Positions 9,096 through 15,772 of a stretch of DNA of 64,000 nucleotides are shown piece by piece. Location of the stretch: NCBI RefSeq assembly GCF_014191255.1, contig NZ_JACHWH010000002.1, forward strand, positions 620,001 to 684,000, given 5' to 3'. The stretch comes from Amycolatopsis bartoniae (GTDB lineage: Bacteria; Actinomycetota; Actinomycetes; Mycobacteriales; Pseudonocardiaceae). The position numbers were made by a program, and so were the translations under genes. The stretch's first letter is position 1, and every line of letters begins with the position of its first letter. The notes beneath the pieces are model-generated. The model ran no database searches and was not told where the DNA came from. It saw only the letters and a program-made list of their open reading frames with translations.

Positions 9096-9959
9096 CTACT
9101 CCCGTCCGGACAGCTGGTCGACGAGCTTCAGCAGGGCGCCGTGGTCGAGCCCGCCATGCCCCTGGGCCTTGAGCGACGCCATCAGCTGGGCGACCACCGC
9201 GCCCAGCGGGAGCACGACCCCGGCCTCGCGGGCGGCGGCCTGCACGATGCCGAGGTCCTTGTGGTGCAGCTCGACGCGGAAGCCCGGCGTGAACTCGCGC
9301 CGCACCATGGCCGCGGCCTTGCGGTCGAGGATGCGGTTTCCCGCGAGGCCACCGGAAAGGACCTCGATCGCGGCCCCGGTGTCCACGTCGTGTGCTTCCA
9401 GGAACACCAGCGACTCCGCGACCAGTTCGATGGTGCCCGCGACGATGAGCTGGTTGGCGGCCTTCACGGTCTGTCCCGCGCCCGCGGCGCCGACGTGCAC
9501 GACTGTGCTGCCCACGGCTTCGAGCACGGGACGCGCGGCGGCGAAGTCCTCCGCCGCGCCGCCGACCATGATCGACAGGCTGCCCTCGATCGCGCCCTGC
9601 TCGCCGCCGGACACCGGGGCGTCGACAGCCCTGGCGCGGCTCGCGATCTGACGCGAGACGTCCGGCCGGATGGTGCTGCAGTCGATCAGCAGCGTGCCCG
9701 GCTTCGCGTGCGCCAGCACGCCGTCCTCACCGAGGACGACGGCCTCGACATCGGGCGAGTCGGGCAGCATGGTGACCACCACGTCGGCGTCGCGCACGGC
9801 GTCGGCGACGCTGTCGGCGCCCCGTCCGCCCGCTTCGACGAGCCGTGCAATCTTGACCGAGCTGCGGTTGTAGCCCGTCACGTCGAACCCGGCCTTGACC
9901 AGGTTGGCCGCCATCGGGCCGCCCATGATGCCCAGGCCGATGAAGCCGATCTTCGTCAT
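9096..9959 (-). CDS. garR: 2-hydroxy-3-oxopropionate (tartronate semialdehyde) reductase
   Basis: Reduces tartronate semialdehyde made by Gcl to D-glycerate with NAD(P)H. The 287-residue protein belongs to the beta-hydroxyacid dehydrogenase family: Rossmann motif GFIGLGIMGGPMAANL at the start, the substrate motif DAPVSGGEQGA, and the catalytic lysine region GQTVKAANQL. It overlaps the hyi stop by 4 bp and ends 4 bp before the gcl start. Equivalent names are glxR or garR. Confidence 0.93.
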   Translation of the reverse strand: MTKIGFIGLGIMGGPMAANLVKAGFDVTGYNRSSVKIARLVEAGGRGADSVADAVRDADVVVTMLPDSPDVEAVVLGEDGVLAHAKPGTLLIDCSTIRPDVSRQIASRARAVDAPVSGGEQGAIEGSLSIMVGGAAEDFAAARPVLEAVGSTVVHVGAAGAGQTVKAANQLIVAGTIELVAESLVFLEAHDVDTGAAIEVLSGGLAGNRILDRKAAAMVRREFTPGFRVELHHKDLGIVQAAAREAGVVLPLGAVVAQLMASLKAQGHGGLDHGALLKLVDQLSGRE

Positions 9960-10741
9960 CGCTTGCCTCCCAGCCAGCCGAAGGAGTCCTCGGTGCGCCC
10001 GCTCGGGTGGTATTCCAGGCCCGCGTACCCGGTGTAGCCCGCGTCGGTGAGCTTGGCCAGGTAGCCCTCGATGTCGAGGTTCCCCGTGCCCGGCTCGTGG
10101 CGCCCGGGCACGTCGGCGAACTGGACGTGCCCGATGCGGTCGACGTGGTGCTCGATCACCGCGTCGAGGTCGTCGCCGTTGGTGCCCAGGTGGTAGAGGT
10201 CGAACAGGAGCAGGATGTCGTCCCGGCCCACCTTGTCCATCACCGCGAACGCGTCGGCGGCCGTCTTCAGCGGGTACCGGTCCGCGCCGGAGAGCGGTTC
10301 GAGCACGAGCCGCGCGCCGATCCGGGCCGCAGCACTCGCCGCGGTGTCCAGTGTGGACAGTGCGTGTTCGTCCTGCGCCGCCGGGTCCTGGCCCTCGACC
10401 CGGTTGCCGTAGAGCGCGTTGAAGGTCCGGCAGCCGAGCCGTTCGGCGATGCCGACCGCGATCTCCACGCTGTCGGCCAGCTCCCGCTCACGGCCGGGCC
10501 ACGACACCACACCCCGGTCCCCGGCGGGCATGTCCCCGGCGAAGAAGTTCAGGCTCACCAGGCTCACGCCCGCGTCGGCGACCGACCGCACGAACGCGTC
10601 GACCTCCCGGTCACCGGGGTTGGCGGTGTCGAACGGCCACCAGTACTCGACCGCGGTGAACCCGGCGACCCTGGCCGCGTCGGCGCGCTCCAGCAGGGGC
10701 AGCTCGGTGAACAGGAGGGAGAGGTTCGCGTCGTACCGCAT
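9956..10741 (-). CDS. hyi: hydroxypyruvate isomerase
   Basis: TIM-barrel isomerase interconverting hydroxypyruvate and tartronate semialdehyde. The 261-residue protein carries the Hyi pattern from MRYDANLSLLFTELPLLER through FNALYGNR, LVLEPLS, LLLFDLYHLG and GHVQFADVPGRHEPGTG to AGLEYHPSG. ATG at MRYDANL was chosen; the upstream open frame holds the operator region. It is the first gene of the five-gene allantoin/glyoxylate operon and is preceded by the AllR-type box pair. Confidence 0.93.
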   Translation of the reverse strand: MRYDANLSLLFTELPLLERADAARVAGFTAVEYWWPFDTANPGDREVDAFVRSVADAGVSLVSLNFFAGDMPAGDRGVVSWPGRERELADSVEIAVGIAERLGCRTFNALYGNRVEGQDPAAQDEHALSTLDTAASAAARIGARLVLEPLSGADRYPLKTAADAFAVMDKVGRDDILLLFDLYHLGTNGDDLDAVIEHHVDRIGHVQFADVPGRHEPGTGNLDIEGYLAKLTDAGYTGYAGLEYHPSGRTEDSFGWLGGKR

Positions 10742-10750
10742 AGCGCCTTC

Positions 10751-10786
10751 TTCCGTATTGCGGAAATTGAATTCCGTAGAACGAGA
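10751..10786. promoter_or_regulatory. candidate AllR operator pair before hyi
   Basis: A near-perfect palindrome TTCCGTATTGCGGAA (10751-10765) is followed exactly 21 bp later by a degraded copy TTCCGTAGAACGAGA (10772-10786). The same arrangement occurs between aceB and the IclR-type regulator at 26.8 kb. The 21-bp pitch places both copies on one face of the helix. The pair lies in the hyi promoter region and upstream of the divergent HTH gene. Confidence 0.65.
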
Positions 10787-10830
10787 ATAGCTCTGTGGTC
10801 GGGGCCCGGTCAACGGGATACGGTGCGAGC

Positions 10831-11295
10831 GTGGAGCTGAGAGCCGAGTTCACCACCGAGCCCTTCCGCGGCGAAGGCGAGCCGCCCGAGCACGCCGTCC
10901 GCGCCCGCGAAGCGGCCACCGAAGCCGGGCTGACCGTCGATTTCGGCCCCCTCGGCACCACCGCCTCCGGTGAGGCGGACGCCCTGCTCGGCGCACTGCC
11001 CGCGATCGCCCGTGCCGCGCTCGACGGCGGCGCCACCCGGCTCACGCTGCAACTGTCCACAGGTGACACCAAGCCCATCCCCGAACCCGCGCCGCAACTG
11101 GAACGGCTCATCCGCGAGGTCGAAGCCCAGCTCGGCGCCCCGCTCGCCGAACTCGACCGCGCCGGCAAGCAGCGTGCCGTGCGACTACTGGAAGAGCGGG
11201 GTGCTTTCGCGATGCGGAAAGCCGTGGTCACCATCGCCTCCGCTCTCGGGGTCACGCGGTTCACCGTCTACAACTACCTCAACCGCTCCCATTGA
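10831..11295 (+). CDS. putative regulator: YkoF/MTH1187-like domain fused to a DauR-type HTH
   Basis: A 154-residue protein. Residues ~1-80 resemble the small thiamine-binding-like (MTH1187/YkoF) fold: ELRAEFTTEPFRGEG and VDFGPLGTTASGEADALL. The C-terminus holds a HTH of the YheO/DauR type, ending AMRKAVVTIASALGVTRFTVYNYLNRSH in its last 28 residues. GTG at 10831 is preceded at the right distance by a TACGGT -10-like element (10819-10824), so the mRNA may be leaderless. Position between the allantoin and urate operons suggests it senses a purine-pathway ligand; this is inference. Confidence 0.65.
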   Translation: MELRAEFTTEPFRGEGEPPEHAVRAREAATEAGLTVDFGPLGTTASGEADALLGALPAIARAALDGGATRLTLQLSTGDTKPIPEPAPQLERLIREVEAQLGAPLAELDRAGKQRAVRLLEERGAFAMRKAVVTIASALGVTRFTVYNYLNRSH

Positions 11296-11320
11296 CTTCA
11301 ACAAATTGTTGACGGACTAT
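11292..11320 (+). promoter_or_regulatory. uraD promoter with operator in the spacer
   Basis: TTGACT (11292-11297) matches the -35 consensus well. A 17-bp spacer follows, then a weaker -10, GACTAT (11315-11320). The spacer contains the perfect inverted repeat TCAACAA-A-TTGTTGA (11298-11312), ideally placed for a repressor. Transcription from this -10 would begin at about 11327, the uraD GTG itself, implying a leaderless mRNA. Confidence 0.55.
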
Positions 11321-11326
11321 CAAGCC

Positions 11327-11794
11327 GTGGCTTCCGATCTGGCCGGGTTCAACTCCGCGCCGACCTCCCACCTCCGGCCGGTCCTCACGGCGTGCCTCGA
11401 CGTGCCGCGCTGGGTCGAAACCGTGCTCGCGGGGCGGCCGTATGCCGACCTCGCCGCGTTGCAGGCCCGCGCCGACCTCACCCTGGAAGCGGACGAGATC
11501 CGGCGCGCGATGGCCGCCCATCCCCGGATCGGCGAGCGGGCCACGGGTGCCTCGAAGACCGAGCAGTCCGGTGTGGACAGTGCGACGGCGGAGCGGTTCC
11601 GCGCCGCGAACGCCGAGTACGAGGCCCGCTTCGGGCACGTGTTCCTGGTGTGCGCGAGCGGCCGCAGCGGCGAGGAACTACTGGCCGACCTGCGTGAACG
11701 CCTCGGCAACGACCCGGCCACCGAACTCGCCGTCGCCGGCCGGGAGCTGGTCAAGATCGCCCAGCTGCGGCTGGAGAAAGCGGTGACCGCATGA
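11327..11794 (+). CDS. uraD: OHCU decarboxylase (2-oxo-4-hydroxy-4-carboxy-5-ureidoimidazoline decarboxylase)
   Basis: Converts OHCU to (S)-allantoin, the last step of urate oxidation. The 155-residue protein has the family hallmarks: LAGFNSAP near the N-terminus, the AAHPRIGERA active-site segment (catalytic His), and the FGHVFLVCASGRSGEELL region that binds the ureido group. GTG at 11327 is chosen because similarity begins at DLAGFNSAP; there is no Shine-Dalgarno, which fits a leaderless start. It overlaps uraH by 4 bp. Confidence 0.9.
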   Translation: MASDLAGFNSAPTSHLRPVLTACLDVPRWVETVLAGRPYADLAALQARADLTLEADEIRRAMAAHPRIGERATGASKTEQSGVDSATAERFRAANAEYEARFGHVFLVCASGRSGEELLADLRERLGNDPATELAVAGRELVKIAQLRLEKAVTA

Positions 11795-12105
11795 GTCTCG
11801 TGACCACTCACGTCCTCGACGCCGCCCGAGGCCGTCCGGCGGCAGGAATTCCCGTACGACTGGAGTCTCCGGCCGGGCTCGTCGCCGAGGCCCGGACCGA
11901 CGAAGACGGCCGCGTCCGCGACCTCGGCCCCGACGAGCTGGCGCCCGGCGTGTACCGGCTGGTCTTCGACACCGGCGACTACCTCGGCCAGGACGGCTTC
12001 TTCCCCGAGGTCACCGTGACGTTCCGCATCACCGACGGGCGGGCGCACCACCACGTGCCGATCCTGCTCAGCCCGTACGCCTACTCCACCTACCGAGGGA
12101 GCTGA
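11791..12105 (+). CDS. uraH: 5-hydroxyisourate hydrolase (transthyretin-like)
   Basis: Hydrolyses 5-hydroxyisourate to OHCU. The 104-residue protein has the three signature regions of the transthyretin-related family: an N-terminal THVLDAARGRPA (catalytic His), the central R in the LVFDTGDYLG region, and the diagnostic C-terminal YRGS. It is coupled by ATGA overlap to uraD and sits 2 bp before the uricase start. Confidence 0.96.
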   Translation: MSLVTTHVLDAARGRPAAGIPVRLESPAGLVAEARTDEDGRVRDLGPDELAPGVYRLVFDTGDYLGQDGFFPEVTVTFRITDGRAHHHVPILLSPYAYSTYRGS

Positions 12106-12107
12106 TC

Positions 12108-12992
12108 GTGGCCATCAACCTGGGTCCCAACCAGTACGGCAAGGCCGAAGTCCGCCTGGTGACGGTGGACCGCAGCAGCCCGGTGCACCGGATCAAGGAC
12201 CTCACCGTGTCCACGTCGCTGCGCGGTGACCTCGCCGCGACGCACCTGCACGGCGACAACACGGGCGTACTGGCCACCGACACGCAGAAGAACACGGTGT
12301 ACGCGTTCGCCAAGCAGAGCCCGGTCGGCGAGATCGAGGACTTCGCGCTGCGGCTGGGACGGCACTTCGTGCGCGGCAACATCACCGGCGCGCGGATCCT
12401 GGTCGAGGAACACGGCTGGGAACGGATCGTCGTCGACGGGAAGCCGCACGAGCACTCGTTCTCCCGCGCGGGCGACGAGAAACGCACCACGGCGGTGACG
12501 ATCGACGGCGACCGCGCGTGGGTGGTCTCGGGCCTCAAGGACCTCGTGGTGCTCAAGTCGACCGGCTCGGAGTTCCACGGCTTCCCGCGTGACGAGTACA
12601 CCACGCTGCCCGAGACCGACGACCGCATTCTCGCGACCGCCGTCACCGCCCGCTGGCGTTACCAGGGCACGGACCTCGACTGGAGCAAGAGCTTCGGCGA
12701 GATCCGCCGGATCATGCTGGAGAAGTTCGCCACGCTGCACAGCTATTCTCTGCAGCAGACCCTGTACGGGATGGGCGAGGCCGTGCTGCGGGAGCGGCCC
12801 GAGGTGGCCGAGATCCGGCTCTCCCTGCCCAACAAGCACCACTTCCTGGTCGACCTCACCCCGTTCGGCCTGACCAACGACAACGAGGTGTTCCACGCGG
12901 CGGACCGCCCGTACGGCCTCATCGAAGGTACTGTTCTCCGGGACGACGCCGAAGAAGCCGGACTCGCCTGGTACTCGCTTCCGGCCTTCTGA
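12108..12992 (+). CDS. uox: urate oxidase (uricase)
   Basis: Cofactor-free oxidation of urate to 5-hydroxyisourate. The 294-residue length matches the single-domain-pair T-fold uricases. Typical motifs are NQYGKAEVRLV (Lys of the proton relay), LATDTQKNTVYAFAK (catalytic Thr), the SGLKDLVVLKSTGSEFHGFPRDEYTTL block and the C-terminal LPNKHHFLVDLTPFGL with the active-site His/Asn region. GTG start. It is the third gene of the uraD-uraH-uox-permease operon. Confidence 0.96.
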   Translation: MAINLGPNQYGKAEVRLVTVDRSSPVHRIKDLTVSTSLRGDLAATHLHGDNTGVLATDTQKNTVYAFAKQSPVGEIEDFALRLGRHFVRGNITGARILVEEHGWERIVVDGKPHEHSFSRAGDEKRTTAVTIDGDRAWVVSGLKDLVVLKSTGSEFHGFPRDEYTTLPETDDRILATAVTARWRYQGTDLDWSKSFGEIRRIMLEKFATLHSYSLQQTLYGMGEAVLRERPEVAEIRLSLPNKHHFLVDLTPFGLTNDNEVFHAADRPYGLIEGTVLRDDAEEAGLAWYSLPAF

Positions 12993-13000
12993 GGAGCCGC

Positions 13001-14326
13001 ATGACCGCGACCGTGTCCGAAGTGGACGTTCATCCCGTCGACCGCAGGCCGCCGGCCGCGCAACTGGTCGTCGGCGGCGTCCAGCACGTGGCCGCCATGT
13101 ACGCCGGGGTGGTCGCCCCGCCGCTGATCATCGGCGCCGCCGTCGGGCTGTCGCCTGGCCAGCTCAGCCTCCTGATCAGTGCGAGCCTGTTCACCGCGGG
13201 GCTCGCGACGCTGCTGCAGACCCTCGGCGTGTGGCGGTTCGGCGCCCGGCTGCCGCTGGTCAACGGCGTGACGTTCGCCAACGTGGCGCCGGTGCTCGCG
13301 ATCGTGCAGCAGCACGGGCCGGCGAACGCGCTGGGCATCGTCTACGGCGCCACGCTCGTCGGGGCCGCGCTGATGGTGCTCGCCGCGCCGTTCTTCTCCC
13401 GCCTGACGCGGTTCTTCCCGCCACTGGTGACGGGCACGGTGATCACGCTGATCGGCGTCTCGCTGCTACCGGTCGCGATCGGCTGGATCTCCGCGCAGCA
13501 GGACAGCGTACAGCCGCGTGGCCTGCTGCTGGCGGGGATCACGCTGGTCGCGGTGCTCGCGTTCAACCGCTTCCTGACGGGGTTCCTGAGCCGGATCGCG
13601 TTGCTGCTCGGGCTGGTCGTGGGCACGCTCGTGGCCTGGCCGCTGGGCCAGGTCGACTCGTCGACCCTGCGGGACGCGCCCGCGTTCGGCGTCGCGAGCC
13701 CGTTCCACTTCGGCACCCCGGCGTTCGACGTCGCGGCGATCGTGTCGATGGCCATCGTGATGCTGGTGATCATGGCGGAGAGCACGGCGGACATGCTGGC
13801 GCTCGGCGAGGTCGTGGGCCGTCCCACGACGCAGCGCACGCTGGCCGACGGCCTGCGGGCGGACGGGCTGGCGACGGCAGTGAGCACGGTCTTCGGCGGG
13901 TTCGCGTGCACGGCGTTCGCGCAGAACATCGGGCTGGTGGCGCTGACGCGGATGGTGAGCCGGTACGTGGTCGCGGCCAGCGGGGCGGTGCTGGTGCTGC
14001 TCGGGCTGTTCCCCGTGGCGGGCGGGATCGTGGCGCTGGTGCCGCAGCCGGTGCTCGGCGGGGCCGGGCTCGTGTTGTTCGGCAGCGTCGCGGTCAGCGG
14101 CATCCGCACGCTCACGAGGGCTTCGTTCGACCGGCCCGCGAACGTCACGATCGCGGCCGCCGCGCTCGGAGTGGGCCTCATCCCGATCGCCGCGCCGCAC
14201 TTCTACGCGCACTTCCCGTCGGCGGTGCAGACGGTGCTGAACTCGGGAATCAGCGCGGGCTGTGTGATCGCGGTGGTGCTCAACCTCCTGTTCGGCGATC
14301 ACCGTAAGGCGCCCGAGGCGAAGTAG
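13001..14326 (+). CDS. NCS2 uracil-xanthine/urate permease
   Basis: A 441-residue inner-membrane symporter of the NCS2 (nucleobase:cation symporter-2) family with about 12-14 hydrophobic segments. The QHVAAMYAGVVAPPLIIGAA segment (TM1 motif), GLATLLQTLGVWRFGARLPLVNG and the motif region NIGLVALTRMVSRYVVAASG are typical of the xanthine/urate branch. It follows uox by 8 bp with a good Shine-Dalgarno (GAGGAG), so it is probably the purine importer of this operon. Its 3' end overlaps the convergent AzgA-type gene by 28 bp. Confidence 0.9.
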   Translation: MTATVSEVDVHPVDRRPPAAQLVVGGVQHVAAMYAGVVAPPLIIGAAVGLSPGQLSLLISASLFTAGLATLLQTLGVWRFGARLPLVNGVTFANVAPVLAIVQQHGPANALGIVYGATLVGAALMVLAAPFFSRLTRFFPPLVTGTVITLIGVSLLPVAIGWISAQQDSVQPRGLLLAGITLVAVLAFNRFLTGFLSRIALLLGLVVGTLVAWPLGQVDSSTLRDAPAFGVASPFHFGTPAFDVAAIVSMAIVMLVIMAESTADMLALGEVVGRPTTQRTLADGLRADGLATAVSTVFGGFACTAFAQNIGLVALTRMVSRYVVAASGAVLVLLGLFPVAGGIVALVPQPVLGGAGLVLFGSVAVSGIRTLTRASFDRPANVTIAAAALGVGLIPIAAPHFYAHFPSAVQTVLNSGISAGCVIAVVLNLLFGDHRKAPEAK

Positions 14327-15705
14327 ACCGCGAACACCGCCGCCAGCCCGCCGAGCAGCCAGCCGACCTCGCGGGACCGTCCCTTCGCCACCTTGATCAG
14401 CACGTACGCCACCAGCCCGGCGCCGATGCCGTTCGTGATCGAGTACGTGAACGGGATGACCGCCGCGACCAGGAACACCGGGATCGCGACGTCGACGTCC
14501 TGCCACGGGATCCGCCGCGCCTGGCCGACCATCAGGCCGCCGATCACGACGAGCGCGGGCGCGGCGGCCTGCGCGGGCACGATCGCCGCGAGCGGGGTCA
14601 GGAACAGGGTGAGCGTGAACAGCCCGCCGGTGACCACGCTCGCCAGCCCGGTCCGCGCGCCTTCGCCCACACCCGCGGCGGATTCGAGGAACACCGTGTT
14701 CGGCGCCGCCCCGGTCAGGCCGCCCGCCAGCGCGCCGAAGCCGTCGACCAGCAGGATCCGGCCCATGCCCTCGACCCGGCCGTCCCGCACGAGCCCGGCC
14801 TCCTCCGACACGCTGGTGATCGTGCCCATCGCGTCGAAGAACCCCGACAGCACCAGCGTGAACAGGAACACGCTCGCCGTCACCGGTCCCGCCGAGGCGA
14901 AGCCGCCGAACAGGTCGACGTGCCCGAGCAGGCCGAAATCCGGGGTGGCGACGACGTTTCCCGGCACCTTCGGCTCCACCAGCCCCCAGCCGCCCGGATG
15001 CCAGAGCGCGTCGACGGCGATCGCGAGCACGGTCGCCGTGCCGATGCCGATCAGCACCGCGCCGGGCGTGCCGCGGGTGACGAGCACGATCATCAGCAGC
15101 AGCCCGATGCAGAACACCGCAACCGGCCAGCCGGCCAGGTGCCCGTCGACGCCCATCCGCACGGGCACGGTCGAGTTCGCGGAGTCCGGCGTTCGCGTCA
15201 CGAACCCCGCGCTGACCAGGCCGACGAGTGCGAGGTAGAGCCCGATCCCGACCGTGATCGCGGTCTTGAGCGCCGCCGGGATCGCGGCCAGAATCCGCTC
15301 GCGCACGCCGGACACGGCCAGCGCCACGATGCACACGCCTTCGAGCACGACGAGCCCGAACGCCTGCGCCCACGTCATCTCCGGCGCGAGCTGGAACGCG
15401 ACGACGCCGTTGATGCCGAGCCCCGCCGCGAGCGCGAGCGGCGCGCGGCCGAACAGTCCCATGAGGACGGTCGTGACCCCGGCGGCGAGCGCGGTCGCGG
15501 TGGTGACTTCGGCGGTGCCGAGCCGCGCGCCGGTGACGTCCGCGGAAGCCCCGAGGATCAGCGGGTTGAGCAGCACGATGTAGCACATGGCGACGAACGT
15601 CGTGACCCCGCCGCGCACCTCCCGCCCGACGCTGCTGCCACGACGGGAGATCGCGAAGAAACTGTCGAGTGTGGACGTACCGGTGCGGCTGCGGAGCTGG
15701 ATCAT
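14299..15705 (-). CDS. NCS2 permease of the AzgA-like hypoxanthine/guanine/adenine branch
   Basis: A 468-residue membrane transporter. The N-terminus FFAISRRGSSVGREVRGG continues into TFVAMCYIVLLNPLIL, and LGINGVVAFQL and FFDAMGTITSVSEEAGL are marks of the AzgA-like group, distinct from the xanthine permease on the opposite strand. Substrates are expected to be adenine, guanine and hypoxanthine, which feed the downstream xanthine dehydrogenase. AAGGAGG precedes the ATG. It lies downstream of the xdh operon on the same strand, separated by a strong hairpin. Confidence 0.88.
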   Translation of the reverse strand: MIQLRSRTGTSTLDSFFAISRRGSSVGREVRGGVTTFVAMCYIVLLNPLILGASADVTGARLGTAEVTTATALAAGVTTVLMGLFGRAPLALAAGLGINGVVAFQLAPEMTWAQAFGLVVLEGVCIVALAVSGVRERILAAIPAALKTAITVGIGLYLALVGLVSAGFVTRTPDSANSTVPVRMGVDGHLAGWPVAVFCIGLLLMIVLVTRGTPGAVLIGIGTATVLAIAVDALWHPGGWGLVEPKVPGNVVATPDFGLLGHVDLFGGFASAGPVTASVFLFTLVLSGFFDAMGTITSVSEEAGLVRDGRVEGMGRILLVDGFGALAGGLTGAAPNTVFLESAAGVGEGARTGLASVVTGGLFTLTLFLTPLAAIVPAQAAAPALVVIGGLMVGQARRIPWQDVDVAIPVFLVAAVIPFTYSITNGIGAGLVAYVLIKVAKGRSREVGWLLGGLAAVFAVYFASGALR

Positions 15706-15725
15706 GCTCGCCTCCTTGCGGGCGC

Positions 15726-15764
15726 GCTGAACCAGGCCCTCCCCACGGAAGGGCCTGGTTCAGC
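15726..15764 (-). terminator. strong 15-bp hairpin between the xdh operon and the AzgA-type permease gene
   Basis: GCTGAACCAGGCCCT pairs perfectly with AGGGCCTGGTTCAGC around a 9-base loop. It begins 9 bp beyond the xdh molybdenum-subunit stop. No T-run follows on the minus strand and the permease Shine-Dalgarno lies about 20 bp further. It may therefore be a partial terminator, an mRNA stabiliser or a full intrinsic terminator of the U-tract-poor kind common in actinobacteria. Confidence 0.7.
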
Positions 15765-15772
15765 GGAAACGG

